Origin: Egibacteraceae bacterium
GTDB taxonomy: Bacteria; Actinomycetota; Nitriliruptoria; Euzebyales; Egibacteraceae
Direction of reading: 5' to 3'
Length of the DNA: 64,000 nucleotides
NCBI GenBank assembly: GCA_030446745.1
Contig: JAUJMS010000011.1
Location: 17,423-81,422 of the forward strand
Below the pieces are notes generated by a model that worked only from the letters and a program-made list of their open reading frames with translations, searched no databases and was not told the origin of the DNA. This document shows, in pieces, positions 47,147-57,062 of the stretch (positions are counted from its first letter, which is position 1; the number at the start of each line of letters is the position of its first letter). Made by a program: the position numbers and the translations under genes.

Positions 47147-47614
47147 GTGGCGTCCGCCAGCGTGCGCACTGTCGTGGATGACAGTGGTGGCATCGTCGAC
47201 GACCGCGAGTTCGCGCGATGGCGGCGATCGGCCGCCGAGGCGCTCGCCGGTGCTCGTGCCCAGCAGGCGGCCGGGTTGCCGCACTGGGCGTGCTTCCTCG
47301 CCGAGCAGGCGGCACAACTGGCCATGAAGGCACTCCTCCATGGCGTGGGCGCCGGCGCTTGGGAACACGACCAGGTCGAGCTGGGATCGACACTCGAGGC
47401 TCAGTTCGCCACCCCCCTGCCGGCGGATGTCGCCGCGGCGCTGCGGCGCCTGTCGCGTCACTACATCGCGACGCGCTACCCGGACGCCCACCCGGCGGCC
47501 ACGCCGGGCGTGCACTACGGCGAGGAGGACGGGAACACAGCCATCGCGGACGCCGAGCGGCTCACGTCGTTCGTCGATGCCGAGTGGGCGCAACTCGCGC
47601 CGGGACCACCGTGA
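47147..47614 (+). CDS. HEPN domain protein (probable toxin of a HEPN-MNT pair)
   Basis: A 155-residue helical HEPN protein: SAAEALAGARAQQAAGLPHWACFLAEQAAQ and ALKALLHG-type helices, then RRLSRHYIATRYPDAHPA. Arg110-x4-His115 (RYPDAH) fits the R-x(4-6)-H ribonuclease motif of HEPN toxins. The GTG at 47147 is the first in-frame start after the repeat; there is no strong ribosome-binding site and later GTG codons (47162 or 47174) are possible. Its stop overlaps the MNT start by GTGA, the usual layout of this toxin-antitoxin type. Confidence 0.82.
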   Translation: MASASVRTVVDDSGGIVDDREFARWRRSAAEALAGARAQQAAGLPHWACFLAEQAAQLAMKALLHGVGAGAWEHDQVELGSTLEAQFATPLPADVAAALRRLSRHYIATRYPDAHPAATPGVHYGEEDGNTAIADAERLTSFVDAEWAQLAPGPP

Positions 47615-47973
47615 ACGTCGACGCGGTCCTCGCCCGGCGCCAAGCGGAGCGTGAGGCGCTGCTCGGCCGCGCGCGGCGCTTCGCCGAGGACCTCGACTCC
47701 TCGCTCGGCGTACGCGCTGTCGTCGTGTTCGGCTCCGTCGCCCGCGGCGACTTCAACCGGTGGAGCGACATCGACGTGCTCGTCGTCGCCGACCGCCTGC
47801 CGGAGCGGGCGTTGGAGCGTCTGGACCTGCTCCCGCCGTGGCCCGGCCGCGTCCAACCCGTGGCGTGGACGCCGGCGGAGTTCGCGCACAACGTGGCGCG
47901 CGGCAACCCGATCGCGGTCGAGGCGGCCGAGTGCGGCGTGTGGCTTCGGGGGGAACCACCGGCCGGCGGATGA
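47611..47973 (+). CDS. MNT nucleotidyltransferase (antitoxin partner of HEPN)
   Basis: A 120-residue minimal nucleotidyltransferase. VVFGSVARGDFNRWSDIDVLVV holds Gly41-Ser42, ten residues, Asp53-x-Asp55, an exact match to the GS-X10-DxD signature. MntA-type antitoxins use this site to AMPylate and silence the HEPN partner. The GTG start overlaps the HEPN stop. Confidence 0.85.
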   Translation: MNVDAVLARRQAEREALLGRARRFAEDLDSSLGVRAVVVFGSVARGDFNRWSDIDVLVVADRLPERALERLDLLPPWPGRVQPVAWTPAEFAHNVARGNPIAVEAAECGVWLRGEPPAGG

Positions 47974-48033
47974 CCAGGTCGGCCGCAGCGCCGAGGACCA
48001 GCGGGTCACGCAGCGTCGAGACCGGCGCTGAAG

Positions 48034-48102
48034 CTTGCGGTTCAGTAGCGCACGCCGACCAGGGTCAGCCCGTGTGCCGGCGCCACCGGACCGGCAGCGG
48101 CC
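48034..48102. repeat. direct repeat of the truA 3' end, right (native) copy
   Basis: This copy contains the functional truA stop (48042-48044) and its last codons. It matches 47061-47127 as described there. The interval between the copies, about 900 bases, holds only the HEPN-MNT pair and about 60 unassigned bases (47974-48033). Confidence 0.85.
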
Positions 48103-48806
48103 CGGTCGCGCGCGGCAAGCACCTCGCCGACCCAGCCGGGACCGTGTCGAGCCTGGCCGACCGCGACGAGGCAGCCGGTGACCGAACGCACCATCTGGTG
48201 GCAGAACGCTGCCCCGGCGACGTCGACGACGACGAGGTCGGCGCGCAGCCGGCGGACCGTGAGCCCGTCGACGCGCCGGACCAGGTGCTGGCCGTCGCGG
48301 CGGCGGCAGAACGACGCGAAGTCGTGCTCGCCGAGCAGGTGCGCCCCACCCGCGGCCATCGCGCCGACGTCCAGGCGCGGCGCGCCGACGTGCCAGGTGT
48401 CGTGGCGCCACTTCGGTGCCATCGCGACCGCGTCGCACAGGCGGTAGCGGTAGCGCCGCTGGGTCGCGGAGAACCGCGCGTCGAACGTCGCGGGAACCCG
48501 GCGCACCCGCCACACGGTGATCGCCGGCCCGCACAGCCGGTCGAGTGCCGCGCGGGCAGCGGCAAGGTCGCCGGCGAGGCGTCCCGCCGCCGGCACGTCG
48601 GCGTGGACCACCTGCGCGTCGGCGTGGACGCCGGCGTCGGTCCGTCCGGCGCCGACCGTCGCGACCGGCGCGCCGGCGAGCCGCGCGAGGGCGTCGTCGA
48701 GCACGCCCTGCACCGTCGGCTGATCGCGTTGGCGCGCGAAGCCTCGGAACCCCGCGCCGTCGTACGCGAGGTCGATGCGCAGCCGAACGGTGGCCAGGCG
48801 GGTCAG
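48042..48806 (-). CDS. truA: tRNA pseudouridine(38-40) synthase
   Basis: TruA modifies positions 38-40 of tRNA anticodon arms. The product has [19 protein letters not shown], the catalytic [30 protein letters not shown] and [17 protein letters not shown]. Family alignment places the start five to nine residues before [10 protein letters not shown], but no ATG, GTG or TTG lies there. A CTG at 48806 overlaps the rplQ stop as CTGA, the same geometry as the many GTGA/ATGA couplings here, and gives 254 residues. An undetected base error is the alternative. Confidence 0.92.
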   Translation of the reverse strand: MTRLATVRLRIDLAYDGAGFRGFARQRDQPTVQGVLDDALARLAGAPVATVGAGRTDAGVHADAQVVHADVPAAGRLAGDLAAARAALDRLCGPAITVWRVRRVPATFDARFSATQRRYRYRLCDAVAMAPKWRHDTWHVGAPRLDVGAMAAGGAHLLGEHDFASFCRRRDGQHLVRRVDGLTVRRLRADLVVVDVAGAAFCHQMVRSVTGCLVAVGQARHGPGWVGEVLAARDRAAAGPVAPAHGLTLVGVRY

Positions 48807-49573
48807 GCCTGGTCCGGCGGGCGCTCCTCGGCCGGCGCGTCCTGCTCGTCGGCGGGAACCGGCGCGTCGGTGATCGGCCCGTCGTCGGGGTCGTCGACGG
48901 GCGCGTCGGCCTCGCTGTCCTGCGCGGCGAGACGGCGTTCGACCTCGGCGGGGTCCGCCTGCGGCGCGTCGCCCTCTGGCGCGGTTGCCGTTCCGGGAAC
49001 CGTCTCACGGTCCATCGTGCCGATCGGCACTGCCTCCGCCGGGTCGCCCGAGGCGTCCGGGTCGACGGCGGGCTCGAGGTCCTCGCCGCGGTCGACGGCC
49101 GCCTGGCGCTCTTCGGCCTGGTCGCGCGCCGTCGTCGACAGCGTCCCACCCTTGCGCCGGCGCAGGCTCCAGCGGCGCCGCGGCTGCTCCTCGAGGTCGC
49201 CGACGCCTTCGACCCGCACGCCCTCAACCAACTCGATCAGCGCCATGGGCGCCGCGTCGCCCTTGCGGGGGCCGAGCTTGAGCACGCGGGTGTACCCGCC
49301 GTTGCGCTCGGCGAAGGCCGGGCCGACGTCGGCGAACAGCTTGTGCACGACGTCCTTGTCGCGGACGACGCGCAGGACCTGCCGGCGTGCCGCCAGGTCG
49401 CCCTGCTTGGCGAACGTGATCATCCGCTCGGCCAACGGCTGGACCGTCTTCGCTTTCGCCAGCGTCGTGCGAATCCGCCCATGGCGGATCAGCTCCGTGG
49501 CGAGGTTGGCCACCATCAGGTTGTGGTGGGCCGGCGAGCCACCGAAGCGGCCGGCCTTGCGCGGCTGTGGCAT
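48803..49573 (-). CDS. rplQ: 50S ribosomal protein L17 with acidic C-terminal extension
   Basis: Residues 1-125 are ordinary L17: [62 protein letters not shown]. About 130 further residues follow, starting with an Arg-rich patch ([12 protein letters not shown]) and then a long Asp/Glu/Pro/Ala-rich, probably disordered tail. Bacterial L17 is normally about 115-200 residues. It lies between rpoA and truA as usual. Confidence 0.97.
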   Translation of the reverse strand: MPQPRKAGRFGGSPAHHNLMVANLATELIRHGRIRTTLAKAKTVQPLAERMITFAKQGDLAARRQVLRVVRDKDVVHKLFADVGPAFAERNGGYTRVLKLGPRKGDAAPMALIELVEGVRVEGVGDLEEQPRRRWSLRRRKGGTLSTTARDQAEERQAAVDRGEDLEPAVDPDASGDPAEAVPIGTMDRETVPGTATAPEGDAPQADPAEVERRLAAQDSEADAPVDDPDDGPITDAPVPADEQDAPAEERPPDQA

Positions 49574-49583
49574 CGCGGCGCTC

Positions 49584-50540
49584 CTACGTCGAGTAGCCGT
49601 AGTCGGCCAGCGACAAGCCGCGCTCCGCGAGCTTCTGCTTGACCTCCTCGATGGACTTCTGCCCGAAGTTGCGCACGTCGAGCAGGTCCTGCTCCGTCTT
49701 TTGCACCAGCTCGCCGATCGTGGCGACGCCCTCGCGCTTGAGGCAGTTGTACGAGCGTACTGACAGGTCCATGTCCTCGATCGGCAGCATCAGGTTCGGC
49801 GACGTCGCGACCACCGGACCGGGGCCCTCGCCGATCGACAGGCCGCCCGGGCCGCTCTCCTCGAACTCGGAGAACAGCTGGAACAGGTCGCGCAGCGTCT
49901 CGCCGGCGCTGGCGAGCGCCTGGGCCGGCGTCACCGACCCGTCGGTCTCGACGTCGACGATCAGCCGGTCGTAGTTGGTCATCTGCTCGACGCGCGTCGG
50001 CTCGACGCGGTAGGTCACCCGCCGCACCGGCGAGTAGATCGAGTCGACCGGGATGACGCCGATCGGCTGATCGGCGTGCTTGTTGCGCTCGGCGGGCGCG
50101 TACCCACGGCCCTGCTCGACCGTGAGGTACATCTCGACGCGGCCGCGGCCGTTCAGCGTCGCGATGTGCAAGTCGCGGTTGAGGATGTCGATCTCGCTCG
50201 GGGCGGTGATGAAGTCCGCGGTGATCTCACCGGGCCCCTCGCCGCCGAGAAAGATCTCCACCGGCGAGTCGCTGGTCGACCGCAGCACCAGCTCCTTGAG
50301 ATTGAGAATGATGTCGGTGACGTCTTCCTTGACGCCCTCGATCGAGCTGAACTCGTGGAGCACGCCCTCGATGCGCACGCTCGTCACGGCGGCGCCGGGA
50401 ATCGACGACAGCAGCGTCCGCCGCAGGCTGTTGCCCAGGGTGTAGCCGAACCCCGGCTCGAGCGGCTCGATGCTGAACGCGGACCGGGTGCCCTCGGCGA
50501 GCCGCTCCTCAGAGATGGTGGGACGCTGAACGATCAGCAC
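49584..50540 (-). CDS. rpoA: DNA-directed RNA polymerase alpha subunit
   Basis: A 318-residue alpha subunit. The N-terminal assembly domain has [25 protein letters not shown] and [10 protein letters not shown]-type strands ([15 protein letters not shown]); the C-terminal domain (from about 245) has [20 protein letters not shown] and [14 protein letters not shown] for promoter and activator contacts. The GTG at 50540 gives [12 protein letters not shown]; it lies 11 bases after GGAGG, rather far, but an earlier start adds non-conserved residues. Confidence 0.98.
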   Translation of the reverse strand: MLIVQRPTISEERLAEGTRSAFSIEPLEPGFGYTLGNSLRRTLLSSIPGAAVTSVRIEGVLHEFSSIEGVKEDVTDIILNLKELVLRSTSDSPVEIFLGGEGPGEITADFITAPSEIDILNRDLHIATLNGRGRVEMYLTVEQGRGYAPAERNKHADQPIGVIPVDSIYSPVRRVTYRVEPTRVEQMTNYDRLIVDVETDGSVTPAQALASAGETLRDLFQLFSEFEESGPGGLSIGEGPGPVVATSPNLMLPIEDMDLSVRSYNCLKREGVATIGELVQKTEQDLLDVRNFGQKSIEEVKQKLAERGLSLADYGYST

Positions 50541-50655
50541 GTCAGAAATCGCCTCCTGCGAAGCGTGGTAGCGGGAAACGGGCGAGACAACAACGGTGCA
50601 AAAGCCAGCCGCGCCCACGACGCCGGATGAGGGTCCGAGCCGCGCGCGGGAACGC

Positions 50656-51282
50656 CTACTTCGAGTACAGCTCCACGATGAGCTGTTCTTGGACCGGCAC
50701 GTCGATCTGGCCGCGCTTGGGCAGGTCGAGCACGCTGATCTGCAGCTTGGTTTGGTCCGTCGACACCCACGACGGGATCTGCTTGGCGCCGATCAGCTCG
50801 AGCGAGCCGAGGATCGGCACGAAGTTGCGGGCGCGGTCGCGCACGGTGATGACGTCGCCGACGCGCACGCGGTACGACGGGATGTTCACGGTGCGGCCGT
50901 TGACCTGGAAGTGGCGGTGGCGCACGAGCTGGCGCGCCTCGTCGCGCGAGCGCGCGAGACCGCCGCGGAACACCGTGTTGTCCAGGCGGGTCTCGAGCAG
51001 CACGAGCAGGTTCTCACCGGTCAGTCCACCCTGGCGCGACGCCTCTTGGTAGTAGTTGCGGAACTGGCGCTCCAGCACGCCGTAGATGCGGCGGGCCTTC
51101 TGCTTCTCGCGCAGCTGCAGGAGGTACTCGCTCTCGCGGATGCGGCCGCGACCGTGCTCGCCCGGCGGGTACGGGCGCTTCTCGATGGCGCACTTGGGAC
51201 CCTCACAGCGGGTGCCCTTCAGGTACAGCTTCTGCCGCTCGCGGCGGCACAGCTTGCAGTCAGGTCCGGTGTAGCGAGCCAT
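50656..51282 (-). CDS. rpsD: 30S ribosomal protein S4 (zinc-binding form)
   Basis: A 208-residue S4, a primary 16S binder and assembly initiator. It has the zinc cysteines Cys9, Cys12, Cys26 and Cys31 (the C+ form) and the S4 domain with [21 protein letters not shown] and [15 protein letters not shown]. Confidence 0.98.
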   Translation of the reverse strand: MARYTGPDCKLCRRERQKLYLKGTRCEGPKCAIEKRPYPPGEHGRGRIRESEYLLQLREKQKARRIYGVLERQFRNYYQEASRQGGLTGENLLVLLETRLDNTVFRGGLARSRDEARQLVRHRHFQVNGRTVNIPSYRVRVGDVITVRDRARNFVPILGSLELIGAKQIPSWVSTDQTKLQISVLDLPKRGQIDVPVQEQLIVELYSK

Positions 51283-51318
51283 GAGTTCGGGTTCCTTGGT
51301 GTCGTGCGGGTCGTGCGG

Positions 51319-51732
51319 TCAGACGCGGCGGCGCTTGGGGGGCCGGCAGCCGTTGTGCGGGATCGGCGTGACGTCGCGGATGGCCGCGACCTCGAGGCCG
51401 TTGGCCTGCAGCGAGCGGATCGCTGTCTCGCGCCCCGAGCCCGGGCCCTTGACGTACACGTCGACCTTGCGCACCCCGTAGTCCGCGGCGCGTCGGGCGG
51501 CCTGCTCGGCCGCGAGCTGCGCGGCGAACGGCGTCGACTTGCGGCTGCCCTTGAACCCCACGTTGCCCGACGACGCCCACGACAAGACGTTGCCCTGCTG
51601 GTCGGTGATCGAGATGATCGTGTTGTTGAACGAACTTTTAATGTGCGCCTGGCCGTAGGCCACCTGACGCCGCTCCTTCTTGCGGGCGCGGCTCTTGGCC
51701 TTGCTGCCGCCTTGCTTTTTCTGCTGTGCCAT
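51319..51732 (-). CDS. rpsK: 30S ribosomal protein S11
   Basis: A 137-residue S11 of the platform. It has [45 protein letters not shown] and [24 protein letters not shown] Lys/Arg-rich N-terminal tail is usual. The gene lies between rpsM and rpsD in the alpha operon. Confidence 0.98.
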   Translation of the reverse strand: MAQQKKQGGSKAKSRARKKERRQVAYGQAHIKSSFNNTIISITDQQGNVLSWASSGNVGFKGSRKSTPFAAQLAAEQAARRAADYGVRKVDVYVKGPGSGRETAIRSLQANGLEVAAIRDVTPIPHNGCRPPKRRRV

Positions 51733-51765
51733 GGTCTCGCTTCCGTCACGACGCGCGTGCGCGGC

Positions 51766-52146
51766 CTACTTCTTGATCTTCTTCTTCAGCCCGCCCACGG
51801 TGCGCTTGGGACCCTTGCGCGTACGGGCGTTGGTGTGGGTGCGCTGCCCCCGCACCGGCAGGCCGCGGCGGTGGCGGATGCCCTGGTAGGACCCAATCTC
51901 AACCTTGCGCTTGATGTTCTGCGCCACCTCGCGGCGCAGGTCGCCCTCCACCTTGAAGCTCGCGTCGATGTAGTCGCGCAGGCGCTTGACCTGGTCCTCG
52001 CTCAGATCCCGCACGCGCACCGACGGGTCGACCCTCGTGGCGACGAGCGTGTGCAGCGCACGCGTACGCCCCACGCCGTAGATATAGGTCAGCCCGATCT
52101 CGACGCGCTTCTCGCGCGGCAGGTCGACGCCGGCGATCCGTGCCAT
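51766..52146 (-). CDS. rpsM: 30S ribosomal protein S13
   Basis: A 126-residue S13 of the head, contacting tRNA and L5. It has [20 protein letters not shown] and [21 protein letters not shown] with the basic C-terminal KKKIKK tail. It follows rpmJ in the alpha operon. Confidence 0.98.
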   Translation of the reverse strand: MARIAGVDLPREKRVEIGLTYIYGVGRTRALHTLVATRVDPSVRVRDLSEDQVKRLRDYIDASFKVEGDLRREVAQNIKRKVEIGSYQGIRHRRGLPVRGQRTHTNARTRKGPKRTVGGLKKKIKK

Positions 52147-52203
52147 GACAACCGCTCCTGTGGTCGGGTGTTCCCGCCGGCGACGCCGTCGCCGGACGCC
52201 GTT

Positions 52204-52317
52204 TTAGCCCTGGCGCTGCTTGTGCCGGGGATTGCTGCAGATGACCATGACGCGGCCGTGCCGCCGGATCACGCGGCACTTCTCGCAGATCGGCTTCACC
52301 GAGGGCTGGACCTTCAC
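52204..52317 (-). CDS. rpmJ: 50S ribosomal protein L36
   Basis: A 37-residue L36 with the zinc ligands Cys11, Cys14, Cys27 and His32 ([27 protein letters not shown]). The GTG start at 52317 follows GGAG and gives the canonical [11 protein letters not shown]. The usual upstream infA is absent: only 111 bases separate rpmJ from map. Confidence 0.97.
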   Translation of the reverse strand: MKVQPSVKPICEKCRVIRRHGRVMVICSNPRHKQRQG

Positions 52318-52428
52318 GTCGACGCTCCTACCAGATCGTCGCGCCCGCTCACGGCGCGGCGGGCAGCGCAGACGGCCTGTTGCGGGCACGCCGAAGCGCG
52401 GACCCGTCCAGGCCGAACGGCCACGCTA

Positions 52429-53274
52429 TCACCGGGCCTGCGCTGCGTCCAACGCGCGCGGCACGCGGCTGGGGTCGCGCAACGGCCACGCGGGTTCGTC
52501 CGCGCGCGCGGTGAGCACCCACGGCCCGTCGTCGGTGACCGCGACGGTGTGCTCCCAGTGCGCCGACAGCGCCCCGTCCGCGGTGACGACGGTCCAGTCG
52601 TCGGCGAGCGTCTCGGTGTCGGCGGTGCCGAGGTTGAACATCGGCTCGATCGCGAGCACGAGGCCCGACAGCAGCCGCGGTCCGCGCCCCGGCCGCCCGT
52701 AGTTGGGGACGTGGGGATCCTCGTGCAGCGAGCGTCCGATGCCGTGACCGACGTACTCCTTGACGACGCCGTAGCGGTGCGGCAGTGCGCGGGCCTCGAC
52801 CGCGGCCGAGATGTCGCTGAGCCGCGCGCCGGCCGTCGCCGCGCACACCCCGGCCCACAGCCCGGCGCGCGTCCGCTCCACCAGCGCGGCGACCTCGTCG
52901 TCCACGACGCCGGGGTTGTCGCCGTAGGCGTTGCCCACGATCCAGGTGACCGCCGAGTCGCCGTGGTAGCCGTCGACGATCGCGCCGGCGTCGATCTTGA
53001 TCAGGTCGCCCTCGCGCAGGACGACGTCGCGCGACGGGATGCCATGGACGATCTCGTGGTTGACCGACGTGCACAGCGTCGCCGGGAAGCCGCGGTAGCC
53101 CTTGAACGACGGGACGGCGCCGCGGCTGCGAACCTCACGCTCAGCGATCTCGTCGAGCTGCATGGTCGAGACGCCGGGACGCACCGCCTCGCGCAGGACC
53201 TCGTGCAGGTCGGCGACGACGCGGCCGGCGCGAGCCATCACCGCGACTTCGCCCGGCGACTTGCGCACGATCAC
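52429..53274 (-). CDS. map: methionine aminopeptidase, type I
   Basis: It removes the N-terminal Met of new proteins. The 281-residue product has KSPGEVAVMARAGRVV, the metal ligands Asp95 and Asp106 (KIDAGAIVDGYHGDSA), His in EYVGHGIGRSLHEDP, Glu in LAIEPMFNLG and a Glu in SAHWEHTVAV. The GTG start overlaps the adk stop by GTGA. Confidence 0.97.
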   Translation of the reverse strand: MIVRKSPGEVAVMARAGRVVADLHEVLREAVRPGVSTMQLDEIAEREVRSRGAVPSFKGYRGFPATLCTSVNHEIVHGIPSRDVVLREGDLIKIDAGAIVDGYHGDSAVTWIVGNAYGDNPGVVDDEVAALVERTRAGLWAGVCAATAGARLSDISAAVEARALPHRYGVVKEYVGHGIGRSLHEDPHVPNYGRPGRGPRLLSGLVLAIEPMFNLGTADTETLADDWTVVTADGALSAHWEHTVAVTDDGPWVLTARADEPAWPLRDPSRVPRALDAAQAR

Positions 53275-53936
53275 GCCGCGTCGCCGTCCGCGAGGCCGTC
53301 GAGCAGGTCGAGCGTGCGCCGCGTCACGTCGTCGACCGACCCGCACGAGTCGACGTCGCGCAGCAGCCCCCGCTCCGCGTAGAACGCTTCCAGCGGCTCC
53401 GTCTTGGCGTGGTACTCCTCGAGACGGCGGCGCACCACCGCCTCGGTGTCGTCCTTGCGGTGGACCAGCGGCGTGCCGCAGATGTCGCAGACCATGTCGC
53501 GCTTCGGCGGCGCGTACTCCAGGTGGTAGACCTCGCCGTCGTTGGGGCACGACCGCCGGTTCACGATGCGCCGTACGATCTCCGACTCCGGCACGGTGAA
53601 GCGCACGACGACGTCCAGCGGCCGGCCGACCGCGGCGAGGTAGTCCTCGAGCGCCTCGGCCTGCGGCACGGTGCGGGGGAAGCCGTCGAGCAGGAAGCCG
53701 TTGCCGGCGTCGGGCTGGTCGAGGCGCTCGGTGATCATCGCGATGACCACCTCGTCCGGAACGAGGTCACCACGCTCCATGTACGCCTTCGCGGCCCGCC
53801 CCAGCTCGGTCTCGCGGCCGACGTTGTGGCGGAAGATGTCGCCCGTCGCGATCCTGGGCACGGCGAACGCGCGCTCGATGTACAGCGCCTGGGTGCCCTT
53901 GCCGGCACCCGGCGGACCGAGCAGGACGAGACGCAC
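53271..53936 (-). CDS. adk: adenylate kinase
   Basis: It equilibrates ATP and AMP with ADP. The 221-residue product has the P-loop GPPGAGKGTQ (7-16), ATGDIFRHNV, GFLLDGFPRT and a full-length LID with CPND and CDICG; the first pair is Cys-Pro-Asn-Asp rather than Cys-x2-Cys, so the zinc site would use three Cys plus another ligand. The GTG at 53936 gives VRLVLLGPPG; a TTG six codons upstream is less likely. It follows secY. Confidence 0.96.
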   Translation of the reverse strand: MRLVLLGPPGAGKGTQALYIERAFAVPRIATGDIFRHNVGRETELGRAAKAYMERGDLVPDEVVIAMITERLDQPDAGNGFLLDGFPRTVPQAEALEDYLAAVGRPLDVVVRFTVPESEIVRRIVNRRSCPNDGEVYHLEYAPPKRDMVCDICGTPLVHRKDDTEAVVRRRLEEYHAKTEPLEAFYAERGLLRDVDSCGSVDDVTRRTLDLLDGLADGDAA

Positions 53937-53984
53937 GCGCGCGGCCTTTCGCAACGACGGGTCGCGACCGGTGACACCGGCCGC

Positions 53985-55278
53985 CTAGGTCTTGAGGAAG
54001 CCTTCGTAGTGACGCTGCAGCAGCTGTGACTCGAGCTGCTTCATCGTCTCGAGCCCGACACCGACGACGATCAGCAGCGTCGACCCACCGAGCGGGAACT
54101 GCACCCCCGCGGCACCGAGCACGATCGCCGGCAGGACCGCGAGCAGGGCGAGGTAGATCGATCCCGGCAAGGTGATGCGCGTGAGCACCCGGTCGAGGTA
54201 CTCCGCGGTTGGCCGCCCGGGCCGGATGCCCGGGATGAACCCGCCGTACTTCTTCATGTTGTCGGCGACGTCGATGGGGTTGAACGTGATGGCGGTGTAG
54301 AAGAAGGCGAAGAACACGACCAACCCGAACAGCAGCGCGATGTAGGCGGGGTGCGCGCCGGTCGTGAAGTAGCGGTTGACGAAGTCGGTGAAGCCGGGCG
54401 GTTGATGATCGACGACGCGAGGGTCGGCAGGTACAGCAGCGACGACGCGAAGATGATCGGGATCACGCCGGACTGATTGACCTTGAGCGGGATGTACGTC
54501 GAGGGCCGCCGTAGGTGCGCCGGCCGACCTGGCGCTTGGCGTACTGCACGGGGATGCGCCGCTGACCCTGCTCGACGAACACCACGGCCACGATGAGGAT
54601 GAGCCCGACCAGCAGGAACAGTGGGAACAGCAGCCGTCCGCCCTCGCGCTGGAGGATCGCGTTGCCCTGGCTCGGCAGCTGGGCCACGATCGCCGAGAAG
54701 ATGATCAGCGACATGCCGTTGCCGATGCCGCGCTGCGTGATCAGCTCGCCCAGCCACATGATGAACGCGGTGCCGGCGGTCAGCGTGAGCACCATGAGCA
54801 TCTTCGTGGGCACCGTCGGGTTCGGGATCAACCCGGTCGCGCCCGGGATGCCCTGGAACAGCTGACCGGACTGGATCAGCACGATCAAGCCGGTCGACTG
54901 CAGGATCGCGAGGACGACGGTGAGGTAGCGCGTCATCTGCGTGATGCGCTTCGTCCCGCTCTCGCCCTCCTTCTGCCACTCTTCGAGCTTGGGGATCACC
55001 ACGGTGAGCAGCTGCATGATGATGCTCGCGGTGATGTACGGCATGATCCCCAGCGCGAAGACGGCAAGCTGGCTCAGCGCCCCGCCGGAGAACAGGTTGA
55101 GCAGCTGGCCGATCCCCGTCGCGGAGAACTGCGCGAGGACGTCCTGCAGCACGCCGTAGTCGACACCCGGGATGGGCACGAACGAGCCGAACCGGTAGAC
55201 CGCGATGATCGCGAGCGTGAACAGGATCTTCCCGCGCAGGTCGGGGATCTTGAAGGCGTTGGTGAACGCGCGCAGCAT
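53985..55278 (-). CDS. secY: protein translocase subunit SecY, frameshifted twice in this sequence
   Basis: SecY is the channel of the Sec translocon. The N-terminal frame from ATG 55278 gives [25 protein letters not shown] and four or five helices to [19 protein letters not shown]; a middle frame gives [24 protein letters not shown] and SSIINRP; the last gives [27 protein letters not shown] to the stop. The breaks lie at GGG runs near 54503-54505 and 54396-54398. Adding two bases gives 431 residues, a normal SecY. As it is essential, these are almost surely sequence errors. Confidence 0.96.
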
Positions 55279-55343
55279 CGCGGTACCTCTCGTCGTGGCC
55301 TCAGGCCGGCAGGCCGCTACTCATCGTCCAAGGCTAGCGGTGC

Positions 55344-55808
55344 TCACACCCCCGCCGACGGCCGGCGCGGGATGTCGCGAACGGTTCCGCCGCCGGCGGT
55401 GACCTTGTCGCGGGCCGTGGCGGTGAACGCGTGGGCCGCGACGGTCAGCGACTTCGTCAGCTCGCCGTCGCCGAGGATCTTGACCGGCGCGCTGCCGCGG
55501 CGGACAAGCCCGCGTTCGCGCAGCGCGTCGGGCGTCACCTCGGCGCCGTCGTCGAACGCGGCGTCGATGCGTCCGACGTTGACGGTCGCGTACTCGACGC
55601 GGTTGCGCGACGTGAAGCCGGCGAGCTTGGGCAGGCGCCGCTGCAGCGGCATCTGGCCGCCCTCGAACCCCACCGGGGTCGTCTTGCGCGCGCCGGTGCC
55701 CTTCGTGCCGCGTCCGGCGGTCTTGCCCTTGCCCGCCGCCACGCCGCGGCCCTTGCGGCTCTTCGCCTTGTGCGCGCCGGGCGCGGGCTTGAGGTGGTGG
55801 ACCTTCAT
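55344..55808 (-). CDS. rplO: 50S ribosomal protein L15
   Basis: A 154-residue L15. It has [44 protein letters not shown] and [14 protein letters not shown]. The ATG overlaps the rpmD stop by ATGA. A 65-base gap separates it from secY. Confidence 0.97.
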   Translation of the reverse strand: MKVHHLKPAPGAHKAKSRKGRGVAAGKGKTAGRGTKGTGARKTTPVGFEGGQMPLQRRLPKLAGFTSRNRVEYATVNVGRIDAAFDDGAEVTPDALRERGLVRRGSAPVKILGDGELTKSLTVAAHAFTATARDKVTAGGGTVRDIPRRPSAGV

Positions 55809-56017
55809 CGCTGCTCCTTCGCGCCGGGCGTCACCGTGACGAGGTGCGCGACCTTCGCGATCATTCCGCGGATCTCGGGACGGTCAGGCTGGGTGACGGT
55901 ATGGCGGATCCGCCGCAGGCCGAGCGCGCGCACGGTGCGGCGCTGGTCGAGCTGCGAGCCGATGAGCGACCGCACCTGGGTGATCTGCAGCGTCGCCTCT
56001 GTCGTGTCGGCGGCCAT
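55805..56017 (-). CDS. rpmD: 50S ribosomal protein L30
   Basis: A 70-residue L30. It has [27 protein letters not shown] and [22 protein letters not shown]. The ATG overlaps the rpsE stop (TGATG). Confidence 0.96.
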   Translation of the reverse strand: MAADTTEATLQITQVRSLIGSQLDQRRTVRALGLRRIRHTVTQPDRPEIRGMIAKVAHLVTVTPGAKEQR

Positions 56018-56612
56018 CACGCACGCGCCCGGAGGTTGGCGAGCATCTTCGCCGGGAGCATCTCTTCCAGCTCGAGGCCGCGCAGCTCCGCCACCTTCGC
56101 CGGCTCGCGCAGCGACTGCAGTGCGGCGACGGTGGCGTGCACGACGTTGATCGGGTTCGACGTGCCAAGCGACTTCGCGAGCACGTCGCTGATCCCGGCG
56201 CACTCGAGCACGGCGCGGACCGGCCCCCCGGCGATGACGCCGGTGCCGGGCGCCGCCGGCTTGAGCACGACCTTGCCGGCGCCGGACCGCCCGAGCACGG
56301 GGTGGACGATCGTGCGCTGGATCATCGGGACGGTGAAGAAGCCCTTCTTGGCCTCCTCGACCCCCTTCTGGATCGCGGCCGGCACCTCCTTCGCCTTGCC
56401 GTAGCCGATGCCAACCGTGCCCTTCGCGTCCCCGACGACGACGAGCGCGGTGAACGAGAAGCGCCGCCCGCCCTTGACGACCTTCGCGACGCGGTTGATC
56501 GCGACGACCTTCTCCTCGTACGGCGAGCGCTCCTCCTCGCGACCGCCGCGCCGGTTGCCGTCGCGGCCGCCGCGGCCGCCGCGCTGCGGGGCCCTCCTCC
56601 TGGTCCTGCCAT
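56017..56612 (-). CDS. rpsE: 30S ribosomal protein S5, frameshifted in this sequence
   Basis: S5 shapes the decoding centre. The first residues from ATG 56612 are a Gly/Arg/Pro-rich lead; one added base in the GGGCCCC region near 56588-56594 then joins [31 protein letters not shown] and [18 protein letters not shown] to the main frame that ends [17 protein letters not shown]. The repaired product has 198 residues. This essential gene is broken only by the single-base loss. Confidence 0.95.
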
Positions 56613-56652
56613 GGTCGCTTCCTTGGGTCCGGTGTCGGGTGGAGCGCGGTAC

Positions 56653-57015
56653 TTAGAAGTCGAGGCCGCCCTCGCGCGCGCCGTCGGCAAGGGCTTTCAC
56701 GCGGCCGGTGTAGCGGTTACCGCCGCGGTCGAACACGACCGCCGCGACGCCGGCGGCTTTCGCACGCTCAGCGACGAGGCGACCGACCGCCGCCGCGACC
56801 CCGACCTTACCGGCGCCGTCGGACGCGAGCGATTTGTCCAGGCTCGAGGCCGCGGCGAGCGTGCGGCCCGCGCGGTCGTCGACGACCTGGGCGTAGATGC
56901 CCGTATTCGAGCGGTACACGACCAGGCGCGGGCGCTGCTCCGTCCCGCGGACGCGCTGGCGCACGCGGCTGTGACGGCGCTCGCGCGCGACGCGCTTTCT
57001 CGTTGCTGCTTCCAT
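56653..57015 (-). CDS. rplR: 50S ribosomal protein L18
   Basis: A 120-residue L18, a 5S rRNA binder. It has [35 protein letters not shown] and [28 protein letters not shown]. Confidence 0.97.
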   Translation of the reverse strand: MEAATRKRVARERRHSRVRQRVRGTEQRPRLVVYRSNTGIYAQVVDDRAGRTLAAASSLDKSLASDGAGKVGVAAAVGRLVAERAKAAGVAAVVFDRGGNRYTGRVKALADGAREGGLDF

Positions 57016-57062
57016 CGCTGATGGGTCTCCCGGTGACGACGATGGTCGTTGTCGTGTGCGTG

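Noticed and set aside
47974-48033. Integrase or att-type core next to the HEPN-MNT pair
   Set aside because: The 60 bases hold no ORF and no extended identity; no recombinase gene is in the window.
52318-52428. IF1-like string PGDSVAV read from the map-rpmJ gap
   Set aside because: It is seven residues around the map stop in a shifted frame; the gap is half the length of infA, and no OB-fold sequence follows.
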